A stretch of 64,000 nt of DNA. Origin: Grifola frondosa. Lineage: Eukaryota; Basidiomycota; Agaricomycetes; Polyporales; Grifolaceae. The notes beneath the pieces are model-generated. The model ran no database searches, was not told where the DNA came from, and was given only the letters and a program-made list of their open reading frames with translations. The stretch's first letter is position 1; the number at the start of each line of letters is the position of its first letter. Shown in pieces: positions 49,374 through 64,000 of this stretch. The stretch covers positions 868,001-932,000 of the forward strand of contig LUGG01000004.1 of the NCBI GenBank assembly GCA_001683735.1, written 5' to 3'. Position numbers and translations under genes: made by a program.

Positions 49374-50589
49374 CTTCGAGCTGGAAACTTTTGTAAGAGA
49401 GAACTCTCGCCAGAAAATGCGAGCCTGCGGACGCCCCGGTGAAATGGAGAATGAAGTAGTTATAAGGATACGAGCGCTAAATTTCCGAGGCGACGACACG
49501 GGTTGCCGAGAGGGAGGCACGCTCCCAAGTCTCCATCCCGCGGAGTCCTCCTCGCTGCGGCCACTATTCGCAATGAATAAGCCGCACCTGGGTCCGACCG
49601 GTGTTTCTGGAACACGCGAAGGCTGTGTTCGTTCTCTAGGCCAATTGTCGCCATTTTGATGGGTGCCAGCGGGACTCAGACACCGAGCTCGAGCTCATAA
49701 ATAAATCCGAATTCGCTGGCTGCGGCTTCGCGGCCGCAACTTGCAAGGTTCGGATTGTTGCACCCAGTTGCCGCACTAACTTCGCAGGAGCTCATAGACC
49801 CGAGTTCGTTCAGCCCTTCTGCCAATTCATAGCTCGAAATGGTACGCACTAATTGCAGTTCGACCCGCGGATTATGGTGATTATTCAGGGTTGTTGGTGA
49901 CCATCGCGCCCGCCAAGAAAAATATCACGGTTTCTAACTCGGAGATGGACCGGTCATCGTCCGAGCTGCACGGTTGCCGCACGGTCCAACGTTTAAACCA
50001 GAGGACCTGCCTAAAGCGGAAAAGGACTGGCTAGTTCGGGCAACAGTGGCTTGCCAGGTCCGCATCCATCATGATTCATCGCCGGCCCATGTCCGCTCGT
50101 TATCGTTATCGGCGTCCTTCTACACACTAGTAGCCGTGATGGAGAGGAAGATTTCAGCGTAGTCCATGTGTGCACAACGCAAGCGCGAGTTTGAATGGAA
50201 GCGGGCGCGCGTTTGCGGCAGTGCGCGAGACCCACTAATTTCCCGCAGCGGCATTGAAGCCCATCGTCGCAAGTATTTCGATTTGCTACGGAGACCCATA
50301 CAAATGAATAATCAGACAATTTCAGTGATCCATTATGCCCGGGTTTTGCGGCCATATATACGAACGACTGCTACATACGTGATATTCATGGGGAGAACGC
50401 GCAAAAAAATCGAAGTATGGCCTCAAGATTCAGAATCGAACAAGTGTGAATGGCCCAGTTATACCGCTCAGGCGAATGAGAACAAGACAAGAACCATGCG
50501 ACGTCGGTAGCAAAAATCATGAGACATGACCGGTGTTTTGTTCATAAGATCTCCGAGACCAATCTCTGAAAGCACCAATCCTCGCCTAA
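49374..50589. other. Spacer between DPBB genes C and D, nothing recognised
   Basis: Short open stretches occur on both strands (for example 50166-50510, plus), but none has a recognisable family, codon pattern or splice context. Confidence 0.35.
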
Positions 50590-51774
50590 TCAGAGCAGCT
50601 CACTAGCCGCCACAAGGACACCGCACATCCCCAATGACAGCATGCCTAAGGTGGGTCGGAACATAATACCACGGTTAGCAGTCGGATGAGCCACTTGGCT
50701 GCCTGTCTGTCCCGTAATGCTCGGCAGCGGCGAGGTCGTGTTAGGCGGAATGGTAACACTGGCCGTGATGGACGATGATTTCGTGAGTAGAGAGGACGAT
50801 GTAGTGGAAAGCGGTATAGCGGATGACGATATAGATGGCGGAATCAAGGTTGGCGGGTTGGTTGTGTGGGAATGCAGCGTAGGAAAGGACGGAGAAGATG
50901 ACGGCGTAGACGATGTAGACGACGTAGATGAGGTGGAGAAATGCGAAGATGGACGGGGCGGATATGAGGTGGCATTCGTCGTAGAGAGCGGGGACGTAGG
51001 GAATGTGCGAGTGATTTTTGATGTAGGCGTTGAATGCGGAAACGTAAGCGTTAAAGACGTGGATGGAGCGTGTTGATCAGCCGACGTGACCGATGATGAT
51101 GTCGAGGACGGTTGGATGACATGAGTAGAAGAGGTCGGGATGCCCCAAAACTCCCAGTCGCCCCACAGGAGGCCGTCGCTCGTAGGTGCAAAGTAGGCGA
51201 ACAAGCTCTCTGAAAAGTCGAGGCCGTGTTCACCGCACCGTTCACACTGTGACATTTCCGGTGCACCAAACGTGAGGTCAAAGGTAGCCAACGAGAAAAA
51301 TGAAGACGAACTCTGTCGGTGACTTTGGCCTGCACTGTCTTCCCTGCGTACGATATGACGACCATGTCATAGCAGTGAGAACCGCCGTCGAATTGCTGAG
51401 ACATAGGTAAGCGTGTCATTCAGGGTTTTTTGTAACATCGAATTTGCTCTACCGCAGCATTCAATGCAACAACCTAAAAAGTGAAGTAAGCGACACAGCA
51501 AACGACGATGTTTAAACGCAGGCATACTCACAAAATCACCATCTGAGTCGATCGAGCCGCATGCATTGGGCTTCATATCTGCACGAAAATAAGTGAACGG
51601 ACTGTCGCTGTAATGTTTCGCGTTTTCTCGCCCCAAGCCATCCAAATGTCGTCTTTCAATGAAGGCGCGGTTCCCTATCGCATCATAGCAACGCTCTGCA
51701 CTAAAGATAGAGATACACCGGGAGACGCCCAGAACGGCAAAGAGGATGCAGCAAAGAAAAAGTATTGTCGACAT
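50590..51774 (-). CDS. Secreted or anchored RlpA-like DPBB protein D, divergent Cys motif
   Basis: The start at 51774 gives a signal peptide (MSTILFLCCILFAVLGVSRC). The barrel is split as PFTYFRADMKPNACGSIDSD, a short exon with ALNAA, QFDGGSHCYDMVVISYAGKT, VQAKVTDR, then CERCGEHGLDFSESLFAYFA and GLLWGDWEFWG. The array's usual TDECPGCPYGGLD reads TDRCERCGEHGLD: both Cys remain but the Pro-Gly between them and the preceding Glu are lost. A long Ser/Thr/Pro region follows. The very end is hydrophobic (PTLGMLSLGMCGVLVAASEL), as in a GPI-anchor signal or membrane anchor, unlike A-C. The frame is clean. Confidence 0.78.
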
Positions 51775-52915
51775 AGAGCAACAGGCGTATCAGATGATAC
51801 TCGTGAAGCCATAGCCATTATAAGCTGACGGTGGCCAGACCAGATTCGACATCATGTTCAGCGTTGCCGTCACAGTTTACCTGGATGCCAAGATGATCGT
51901 CGACATTACTAAATGTGGTTCAAGTGCTGTCAATGCCAGTGCAACATGGCAGAAAATCTTTGATTGATTTTGAAACTCAAGAGAATGCTCAACAGCAGGA
52001 GAAGTTTCTTGCAGCTCGTATGCATGATATGATCATTAAACGCGGCCTGGAGGACCCCAGCGTGAGCTATTGTGACAGCGCAAATGGGCCGCAAACCCCG
52101 GTAGAATAGACGCACCTCCAAAGATACCAGAAGCCCGGGGGAAGGGGGGGGTACGTGTACCTAATGATGTACTTAATTTGCCAACCTATAAACATGCAAT
52201 GCAACACCCGCTGCGACTCGCAAGACAAGAAATCAGTAGACTTATGTAAGCGATCGAAATCACAACTTTAACACCCGCGGCTACTCGCGGCCTCTACGTG
52301 CCATGATGCTTGGTGAAGCTAGTGAATGAAGACATTTTTTGGCCGGGATGTATGTTGCTTAGCACTGTTAAAGACGATAATTAATTGATAGTACAACATA
52401 CTACACCGTGTTCACTGCTCCAAGGCACCACTTAAACGAAGTCCTTGAAATCAGCTCTCCATCAGAACAACGGTGCATCGATTTGTGATCAGCAACTCAC
52501 TGATGGATAAATTCCTTAAGAGGCTTTGACATCTGTACATATCAGCCTGAGCGAAATAGGATACTCTGGTGAAATTGACGGAATTATTGCCACTTACGGC
52601 TAATTTCCTTGGAATTCCGAACCGCATAGCTGCTGTCGGCTAGCTCTCCGAATAATCCTCATCGCTAATGACGACATAATCATGTTCAGATCGCAGTAAT
52701 AGCAAGGTTGAGCCCGGGGGCGTGCAAAGTAGTAATTAGTATTGACGACATTCGGGGGATCCGCGGGCAGTCTTTGAACGTCGCGAGGTCAGACTCGAGC
52801 TGCGACGTATATCAAAAACATCAACTCGCCGTTGTTGTCCCTAGCTGAGGGCATCCAACCGCCCACTTCGTACTTATCGCGACTGTCGAACCGCTCTCCG
52901 CTCCCCGCAAAATCT
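51775..52915. other. Intergenic, no gene recognised
   Basis: It contains a G-rich run near 52136-52150 and AT-rich sequence around 52330-52410. No coding exon could be supported. Confidence 0.4.
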
Positions 52916-53479
52916 ATGCCCGTCTCACACGAAAACGAGAAAACCGGTCGAGTCCCGCCCTCTCCGCAGAGTGCGCCAGCCGCCAAGCGTCGCCGTACCA
53001 CCACGGAACCCTCTATTGGAGCCGAGCGACCGCCGTCTCATCAAACCTCTATTCCTGAGATGTTGATACAGGCTGGGACCGCAGCGAAGAACGCTTCGAG
53101 CAACGTCAGCCATCCCATTCTTCGAGGTAAGCCTTCCTGTCATGGATCAAGAAAGACTGACACGACAAAAAATAAAGGAACAATAAACAAGAATATGGCA
53201 GATCAGATCGCAGCCGTGTTTGCTACAATTGCGAATCTGGAGACTCGGGTCGGCGCCCATGATGAAGATATTGGACGTCTGTCGGGACTGATGGAGAAGC
53301 TTGTTGTTAGCACAGGCGAGATACTCAAGCAGACCATGGTCTTACACAACATGGTCCAGGATGTCACCGCTCGTGTCGCAAAGCTGGAGTCTCGTTTGGA
53401 TAACGCTGAAAAGTCCCGGTCCGATACGGGCTTTGGAGATGGTGCAAGTGCTTCAAACGCGTCTCAGGGTAGTTTCTGA
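52916..53479 (+). CDS. Small coiled-coil protein, probably nuclear; function unknown
   Basis: The first in-frame ATG is at 52916 (MPVSHENEKTGRVPPSPQS). A basic AAKRRRTTTEP looks like a nuclear localisation signal. A 48-base intron with GTAAGC...AAAG ends (about 53130-53177) is likely; it is a multiple of three, so the unspliced frame is also open. Then a helical region follows: NMADQIAAVFATIANLETRV, GAHDEDIGRLSGLMEKLVVS, ILKQTMVLHNMVQDVTARVA and KLESRLDNAEKSRS, with heptad-like spacing. It ends NASQGSF before TGA. No family was recognised. The size and layout suggest a small regulatory or scaffold protein, but this is inference. Confidence 0.5.
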   Translation: MPVSHENEKTGRVPPSPQSAPAAKRRRTTTEPSIGAERPPSHQTSIPEMLIQAGTAAKNASSNVSHPILRGKPSCHGSRKTDTTKNKGTINKNMADQIAAVFATIANLETRVGAHDEDIGRLSGLMEKLVVSTGEILKQTMVLHNMVQDVTARVAKLESRLDNAEKSRSDTGFGDGASASNASQGSF

Positions 53480-54550
53480 TGGTCGTTGCGAGAGTTCTAG
53501 TGGACAGTAAATGTGAGTAGTATACTTGCACACTTACAGACTAGAAAAACTCACTTGTAATGTGCAGTCGCTTGTTCGCACGTCATTTCATCAGTTAGTA
53601 GAGACTACGAAGAATGCAGTTCCACCAGCACCTCGCTGGAATTTTGTAGAGCGTAATACCAGCGAATAGTTTTGCTTGTATGATCGGCAATCCGATCATC
53701 CTACGACGCCTGTTGTCATAGAAAGCAATGATTGCCCTGTAATAAGATGAGGTTCTGGTCATCAGCAGACTGTGGTACTTGGTACAGATCAGTATGGTTT
53801 TCGACGGCCACTACACTAAGACACACGTTCGCTAGTGAAACGGCGTACTAGGGTGCATTGCCGTATGTTCATCTATGAGGTAAATCTTGCTCTCCTGGAC
53901 GGGAACGAGAAGGGCCATCCTCATCGACACATGCGGTTGAGAATAACAGAATGCGCCGTGGACTCCTCGTCAGTGATGATGATGTTATAAGCCATATAGT
54001 TCATTTGCTGTCCAAGCCCGCGGAATATACGATATTCGCCATGGTAGTTGTGAACGAGGAGCTTTAGACGTTAAATGTCAAATTAACCTCCGATCACCCC
54101 AACGAAACCGCGCCTTTAGGGATTGACAAGCATGGGCTCGGCGAAGGTTACTACTGTCAGCATGTACGACAATGAGATGGCACACATGGGTGAAACGGCG
54201 CACTAGGTAGGATGCACTGCACATTTGCGGTACGTTCATCTATCAAGATGGTTATCCCGAAGGCTTACCGCACAAATCTTCATTATAGAATACAGCACAA
54301 AAAATAGCAAGCCACTTGCATAAAAGCGCACCGTGATGTACTTGGAACCGAGACGTATAGACTGAGGGAGTCCGGGATGATGCGTGCTCGAGCAAGCGCG
54401 AGTGACAATATTGGAGGTGAACGGGCACGTAAATATTCAGGGGCCTGGGGACAGGATGAAGGGGATCTAAGCTACAACAAGATGATCCTTTACGATCTTT
54501 GCGGGAAAAGCGGCGATACAACGAGCGGTCGACTACGTCCATGACCAAGC
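53480..54550. other. Intergenic with a diverged direct repeat
   Basis: No coding sequence is recognised; the two repeat copies near 53835 and 54190 are the only structure seen. Confidence 0.4.
53835..54243. repeat. Pair of diverged direct repeats about 355 bases apart
   Basis: GTGAAACGGCGTACTAGGG...GCATTGC...CGTATGTTCATCTAT (53835-53876) recurs as GTGAAACGGCGCACTAGGT...GCACTGC...GGTACGTTCATCTAT (54190-54243). The second copy is about 12 bases longer through small insertions. This may be a decayed duplication or the ends of a degraded element. Confidence 0.55.
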
Positions 54551-56575
54551 CTAATTCACGGATGGGTTGTCTGTGCCGTCACTAATCGTACGGACGGGCG
54601 CAAGCTCAGCCGAGGAGCCCAGAAGCGGTTTCCGCGAGACATTGGAGTCTGGTGATGAGGGAAGAACGTCGTATTGTGAAGGGACTATCGACGACGTGAA
54701 AGAGGTGTTGCGTTGGGCTACAGAGATCGGCCTAGACCCCGGAAGCGTGTCGGCAGTAGCAGCATCATCCGTGCCATCCGCGTCTGTGTGAGGTTGTGGT
54801 ATCCGCGGTTGTGAGTGGTCGTCGTTGACTAGAGTAGCGCTCTCTTCCGGCGCGTTTGGTTCAATACTTGGCCTTTCGAAGCTGGGGGAAGCCACCGCGC
54901 TTGCGGTAGATGCTGCACTCACAGCTGCAGCACTGATGGCACTGTACGGAGCTGGACTCGTCCGTCCGCTTCGGCGACCCGAAAACTGATTCTGGCTTGT
55001 GCTTGTATCGAGCGATGTACGTGATTGGGACGCTGACGGGGGCATCTGCAGGCTTTCACCAACCGACACAGGAGTCAGAGGCGATAGCAGACTGCTTTCC
55101 GCATCGGTAGACCGAGGAGATGATATGGGGGAAGATTCTGGAGGAGTGGCAGTAGCTGACGTAGGGGCCGATGTATCCTCGACGACTGCAGGAGGTGCCG
55201 TAGGCGTCGCCGAGGACGAGCCCGCACTTTCGCCTTGCGTCTGGGCACCTTGCGCGCTCCCTTCAGCTGCTTGTTTCTTGGCCTCTTCCTCCCGCTGACG
55301 GCGTTGTTGTTCTTCATGCTCAATGAGCGAGAGGCGCATGGCTTCCATGACCATGAGCTTACGAATTCCGGAGCGTGAGGAGACAAGATCGGTATAATGA
55401 TGACGTATTCACTGACCTCTTCCAGGTCCTGGCCACCAAGGCCCATCGAACCCAAATACTGATTGAGTTCTTGATTCTGTTGTCTCCTCCTCGACCGCCT
55501 GCTTCCACGATCTCCACCGCCCTCTGCGTCAGCCACTCCATCCTCGGCAGTAGGAAGTGCGTGCACGCGACCGCTTGTAACGCCCACCGGGATGAGCCGG
55601 TCACCCACTTGACGCATGATAATGCGCCTATTGGCACGCCGCGCAACTGCAGCGCGCACCGCGGCCAGCTTGGCTTCCCAATCGGGCCGAATTTGGTCTG
55701 TTCGAATCAATTAGAAAATAGGATTCCTCAACAAGACGCGTCACACAAGCTTACCGATGGTGACGACTTCGGGGCTGTCATGTCCAAAGCTCTTTCTTCG
55801 GCGCTTCATGGCGGAGTGTGCGGCAGAAGCATCTAATGATTGCTGCGAGACGCCTTTAGGGGAATCGGGCCAGGAAGGTGGGGTCTATGAAACCGAACAG
55901 GTCCGAACCAAGAAATAAGTACAAATTTTTCAAGATGACTCACGGCTCCCTCGCTGCCAACGCCGGTCCGCCAAGGGGGTGGTGTGTAGACTACGCCAAA
56001 GTTCTCTTGAACGCAATATGGACACGCGGCGGGTTCGGAAACCAAATGTGTTGTAGTAGGATCTGCTCGTTTGATTTGCACAAAGCATTCCGTACAAATA
56101 GCTTGGTCGCAACATCGCGAATGATTGATATTAGGAGGATAGTACTATGGCACACGGACGTAAGGCATGGGAGAACTTGGAACCAAGGAAAGGAGCGTAC
56201 CAAGAAACATATTGGACATTCTACAGCTCCACGGTATACAGCGGCTTCTGGATGTCGAACGGACTCTTTCACCGCACTGGGACGTTTGTGATGACCGGAC
56301 TTGGAGGTGGCTGAGTTAATGGACTCAGCGCGCTCAGCTGCGCCATCGGCTTCTGGAGGCTCCTTCCTTGCGGCGAGGATCTGTTCATCGTCCCACGACT
56401 CATCATACTCGTCGAGTGGTCTGTAGAATGGGGCAAGTTTGCGTTCACATATGAGTTGGGTGACAATGGATTGGTTCCAATCCTTGGGACCAGTGTAAAT
56501 GCCCTGGGGCGTCAGATAGCCAAAGTCGACAGTGTCTTCATGATGACTGCGCCCCGACGAGGCAGCGTTACCCAT
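54551..56575 (-). CDS. SIP5: SIP5-family RING-like protein
   Basis: The ATG at 56575 starts [20 protein letters not shown], an N-myristoylation-type start. It continues [40 protein letters not shown] and [13 protein letters not shown]. The Cys-rich module spans a splice: [64 protein letters not shown] later exon holds [20 protein letters not shown] and [14 protein letters not shown], then a [20 protein letters not shown] segment and an exon starting [20 protein letters not shown]. The C-terminal third is Ser/Thr/Pro-rich and disordered. In yeast Sip5 bridges the Snf1 kinase and the Reg1/Glc7 phosphatase in the glucose response; that role is inferred. No frame break was seen. Confidence 0.85.
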
Positions 56576-57202
56576 GGTGCAGTAAGAAGAAAACTGCAGC
56601 TATTTAAGAGGTCGGAAGACAGAATCCAGAGAAATTCGGCCTCGAATGGTTGTCGTCACAGGCAGTGACCCAACGCCCATGAGTCGGTTCGGCGAAACCC
56701 GGCGATACTTGTGCCGCGCAGCGGCAACCTGAAAGGTGTTGCAAACGACCCGTAGCCTCGCTGGAGGTGTTGGTTGAAGGTTGGTAGTACTGACGGGTGG
56801 TTGTACGATGTTAGGACCCTACCATTCCAGCTTTCACTTATGTACTCGGGGATTGCCGACGACACCGGTTCAAACAAGAATGCGCTCAAATAACTCGCTA
56901 CGAAGTGGGTACACAATTGAAGACGATATAAGGCCCGAACAATTCTGACCATCTATCTTGCGGCACATCAACGACGGTGCACAGGAATTGTTGTTTTCGG
57001 GTTGATAATCATGCCTCTGTTGTTCTTCGGCTTAGTCGTTATCAACGCTTTGAAGCATAGCATAGTCTCTCAGGATCACAGCGATAGAGGCGGTTATGTG
57101 ATAGATATGGGCAAGCAGATTTGGTATAAATCTACGACTTCGGTGCGCGGTGTTCACTGGTGTTCAGTACTCAGTACTCAGCAAGGTAAGTACAGGTAAG
57201 TA

Positions 57203-57870
57203 CTCTTGGCTAGTGTTCGGTGTGAAACCCGGATGTAAGTTACATATAATTATTTACATGTAACTTACATGTAAATAACATGTTTTAAACATACCCTCCA
57301 GAAATCCTATGTAAGTAATGTAGGAAATGAGAGATCACGTGGTCATTCCAACACAAGGCTATGCTGTGGGAACAATGCTCGTTCGCGAGGACGAGACTTT
57401 CGCGAAATGGCGAACATTAACTTGAAGGACAATATTGGTTTGCTCGAGATGTGAATGAGCGACATAGTCCACTTCCGGTCTGTTGTGGCTGAGGTGGCTG
57501 GCGCCCGGGGACTCCGGCGCCGCGATAACTGAATCTTGTCGCATCTTATATTATTTTATATTACTTACACCATGCCGAAATATCATCATCCTTCCTTTAC
57601 TCCATCCCGCACTATTAACGCAAGATGTATGATGGGGGCTGCGACGAGGGCGTTGTGCTGGGCTTAGATGTTGTAATTGTATGATACAAAAATGCAAACA
57701 TTTTCCGACGGAAAATTGGATGCATTCTAAGGCATCATGTGACATATTTTGGCCACGTGATATATGTAAGAAACGTTTGAAACGTTTAAAACAACGGGGG
57801 TTCCCGAGGGACTTTCTTACCTACTGTAAAAAACACCAGCTTGAGTTTCACACCGAACACTACTCTTGGC
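57203..57870. mobile_element. Non-autonomous hAT-type element (MITE-like) with perfect ends and target duplication
   Basis: Perfect 18-base terminal inverted repeats TAGTGTTCGGTGTGAAAC (57211-57228) and its reverse complement (57845-57862) bound a 652-base element. The 8-base sequence CTCTTGGC occurs directly outside both ends (57203-57210 and 57863-57870), a target-site duplication. TIRs starting TAGTG (the hAT pattern YARNG) plus an 8-base duplication are the hAT signature. Inside there is no transposase frame, only short open stretches and a strong palindrome near 57250-57278, so mobilisation must depend on a transposase elsewhere. The perfect ends and duplication suggest a recent insertion. 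It sits between SIP5 and the SERCA gene. Confidence 0.88.
57233..57278. repeat. Overlapping perfect inverted repeats inside the hAT element
   Basis: A 29-base palindrome at 57250-57278 has 13-base arms TTATTTACATGTA and TACATGTAAATAA around ACT. A second pair, ATGTAAGTTACAT (57233-57245) and ATGTAACTTACAT (57258-57270), overlaps it, so two alternative hairpins can form close to the left end. Confidence 0.7.
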
Positions 57871-58319
57871 AGCGTCGCGCACGCCGATCGCGTCGAGCAC
57901 GTGCTGCGAAACAAATCACTGCGTGGGAATCTGAAAACCGAATTTCCCCGGTCACCAATTAAACGCACGGCCCACCTCCGGAGCGACTGCACCGTACGCT
58001 GGGTGCCAGTTTGCTAGCTGACGTGGACGTACGCTTTCTTTCGCAGGGTCGAGCCTTGTGCACCCTTGAATGCATTGCGAAGAGAGACTATTTCCCATGT
58101 TGCCCGCGATATGATGCCTCTGTACGGTGAGAGATTTCCACCCCGGTCTATGCCCGTGAAACCGGCGCCTGTACCGGCGTATAATGCCACGTCAGCTTCT
58201 CGAGAAATTTCAGGATTTATACCATAGGCGTCAACCGAGGCTGCTCTTTAGACTTGTGCTCTCATTCGCTCTCTAAGGCTTCTTTTGTCCTCTCTTGTTA
58301 GGAATCTGCCACCCTCGAC

Positions 58320-61913
<3,594 letters not shown>

Positions 61914-62894
61914 ACAGTATATAGATGATTGCATTGTGGCATTGTGTATTTTCACATAATAGCATCAGGGTGTGCTTACATTGTATTCGGACTTCAGTGT
62001 CAATGTTATGGGATCACAGGTTTATCTCTATTAGCCGAAGGTTCAGACTCATACGTCCTCCGAAGTTCAGAGGACGTATAACGGAAACTCGTCGGGGAGG
62101 TAGTGCGAAGTAACGAGGTTCGTAAATGCGGCAAGCATCTAGAGCAGTACTGACACAAGGCAGACTTCGCTTCTGATTATCGCAATACGCTGACCCTCTT
62201 CTCAAATACATTGTAGATCAGGCCTGGCCGATTGCATTACACTGCGGCGTCAACCAAGGGTGTCCTGTGCCGCTATACAATCCTTAGGGTCTAGACGCAA
62301 ACATCTGGTGCCGCAGAGTATTGATGTGCGCTAATGAAGCTTCAGATCTGTACCACATTCTCATGGCGGCGATGGATCGGTGCAGGGTACACGAATGACA
62401 GGGGCGTGAAGGTCGGCGTGAGCTCGCAGGAACTTACGCCGGCTAGTATTATCCTTGACGCGGAGCTGACTCTCTCGAGTCCCCAATGACTCTGGTGAGT
62501 TAATCAATTTCTGCAATTCTGCAATGATCGCTAACTAGCGTTTAGGTTGTTTAGCGTGCGTGCTTCATGGTCATTCTGTGACTGTTCGCCGGACAATATG
62601 CACGACCGCCTCTTAGCGGATACAGGCTCGTGGGATAGCAGATTCCGAACTGCCTTGCACAGCGCCAGCGGGAAAGGTTGATATAAGAATAGATCCGACA
62701 ATAGAGTGACACTCAGTATTATCACGGACTCGGAGTATTTCGCGGGTGTGATGGATGCATAGCTCGAGGACTGAATATGTACACTTGTGGCATGCTAGTA
62801 GTACAAGTCAAACACAAAAACCATAACATTCGAGCTCAATGCTGTTTCCTTTCTTTCTTGCACCTATTGAGAATCCCCTCCATCAAGTGCATCT
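61914..62894. other. Intergenic, with one inverted repeat
   Basis: No gene is recognised. ATACGTCCTC (62051-62060) and GAGGACGTAT (62070-62079) form a perfect 10-base stem with a 9-base loop about 140 bases after the SERCA stop, possibly part of its 3' end. Confidence 0.4.
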
Positions 62895-63976
62895 CTACCT
62901 CCGATAGTTCACACGCTTGAATATCTTCATCAGAAGATCATTACGCTGTGGCATGTGTGCAAATATATGCATCCATGCTACGTTCTTTATGCCTATGGAC
63001 TTGAAGGTCCTTGCAATTCGCAAGGCATCGTTCAGTGGTACCTGCAACGTGCTCAGCAGCGTAAGCATAGGCTGCAGAGCATCGAGCTCTTCAGAAGCCT
63101 TCTGCGAGCAATGAGTTGACGTTGTGGTACCAATGTCTGTCTTATAAGGCCCATGCATGGAGACCTATGTGAGCATGAAGAAAGTAGTCAGATCAGAGTA
63201 AGGCTCGAGGTTCAACGACGCCTACCATCGCAGATGCACTCTGTGTCGGAGTCTAGAAGGTGATCAGCGTAGATTTTATGAGGACCTTACTGCTATCAAT
63301 AACCCTTGTAGCGGGGCGGTTGACTATTCCCAAGGAATCCCTCCCAGGTCCAGGTCTGCCTGGTCCAGCCCGAGACCTAGCCTTCTTGTGGAGGGTGGGA
63401 CCGTCATGGAGATTGTGTCTTGCTTCCTTATATGAATTTATATATAAGTGCTCATATATGATAAAAAGTGCGGAGGAGAAATTTACTTTGTTCTTCACCC
63501 TCGATCGGTAGGATCTGTGGTTCCCGAATCGACGACACCTTCCGTTCATAGCAATCCTCATGTAATGATCCACCGGCCAACCAGCTTCGTAACTGGTCAG
63601 ATCTGGACACATAGCAAGGACCTAAAAGAAAAACGGCTATATGAATAATATATGTATATCAATAATTTGGACTAGCTTACCTCTTCTTTGTAGAGTTCTT
63701 TTGTTTCTTTCTTCTGGGATAAGTAGGGAGTCTTCCAATCAAAGTATTTATCTCCAACTCGGCGCATCAATCCCTTATGCAGGATCAGCATACGGAAATG
63801 ATTAAAGTATGTAAACATACTCACAATCATTTTTTGGAACTTGTCTGCATCATCTTCCATGCCCAATGCCTGCTGCAAGGATGGACCATCTGATTCTTTG
63901 TCGAAGGATACACGCTTAATGTAGGCAGCCGGTTTTCGGATCAGGCCCTTCAAACCAGCCTGAGTATTCAATGGAC
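62895..63976 (-). CDS. Uncharacterised Agaricomycete protein, 3' part, cut by the right edge
   Basis: At least five exons of a minus-strand gene are visible. The rightmost starts after an acceptor (TCTTTAG) at 63976: PLNTQAGLKGLIRKPAAYIK, SFDKESDGPSLQQALGMEDD, ADKFQKMI, then after a GTGAGT intron GLMRRVGDKYFDWKTPYLSQ. The next exons read VLAMCPDLTSYEAGWPVDHY, MRIAMNGRCRRFGNHRSYRS and EARHNLHDGPTLHKKARSRA. The last gives ELDALQPMLTLLSTLQVPLN, DALRIARTFKSIGIKNVAWM and HIFAHMPQRNDLLMKIFKRV ending NYRR at 62895. The pattern is familiar from repeated uncharacterised genes of mushroom-forming fungi, but I know no function. The N-terminal part is outside the window. Confidence 0.65.
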
Positions 63977-64000
63977 CTAAAGACAATGATTATGGATTTA

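Larger units (their letters stand above)
56576..58319. other. Intergenic between SIP5 and SERCA, holding the hAT element
   Basis: Apart from the hAT element no gene is recognised. CAGTACT and GGTAAGTAC are tandemly repeated just left of the element (about 57166-57204). The SERCA promoter and leader occupy the last 300 bases. Confidence 0.45.

Noticed and set aside
50717..51076. Plus-strand acidic open frame
   Set aside because: It is the antisense of the Ser/Thr tail of DPBB gene D.

Overview
This window is nuclear DNA of a basidiomycete fungus, most likely one of the Agaricomycetes. Genes are cut into many exons by short introns (roughly 45-65 nt, GT-AG). The gene content is typical of mushroom-forming fungi: a Plavaka transposase, a TNP2/CACTA transposase, a DUF6698 protein, and riboflavin-aldehyde-forming-enzyme-type (RlpA-like DPBB) secreted proteins. 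I cannot name the species.

Layout. Bases 1-6334 (minus strand) are a transposon block: the 5' part of a decayed CACTA/TNP2 transposase gene cut by the left edge, then a nearly complete Plavaka transposase. A DUF6698 gene (6658-8866, plus) and a small unknown gene (9848-10716, minus) follow. From 11 kb the window is mainly housekeeping: FACT subunit SPT16 (minus), an acyl-CoA-synthetase-like gene (plus), a large acidic protein of unknown function (minus), RNA polymerase III subunit RPC82 (plus), linker histone H1 (plus), a GDS1-type winged-helix plus KilA-N/APSES-like protein (plus), an RRM-PUF protein of the JSN1 family (plus), a small N-myristoylation-type protein (plus), a membrane protein (minus), an RCC1-repeat mitochondrial protein (plus) and an unknown basic/acidic protein (plus). 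Bases 44.6-51.8 kb hold four related minus-strand genes for secreted DPBB proteins. The tiny mitochondrial assembly factor CBP4, built from five exons, sits among them on the other strand. The right part has a coiled-coil protein, SIP5, a non-autonomous hAT-type element with perfect ends and target duplication, a SERCA-type calcium ATPase, and an unknown gene cut by the right edge.

Functional themes. Chromatin and transcription genes (SPT16, RPC82, H1, GDS1/KilA-N) occupy 11-30 kb. MCB (ACGCGT) and CRE (TGACGTCA) sites recur upstream of H1, of the myristoylation-type gene, of the membrane-protein gene and of the RCC1 gene, which suggests shared cell-cycle or bZIP control.

Quality note. At least ten conserved reading frames are broken by what looks like loss of one base, usually in a short C or G run, while the frame resumes with family-typical sequence. 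Essential genes (RPC82, JSN1 family, H1) are among them. This is more easily explained by uncorrected indels in the assembly than by pseudogenes, so I annotate these genes as intact with a flagged frame jump.
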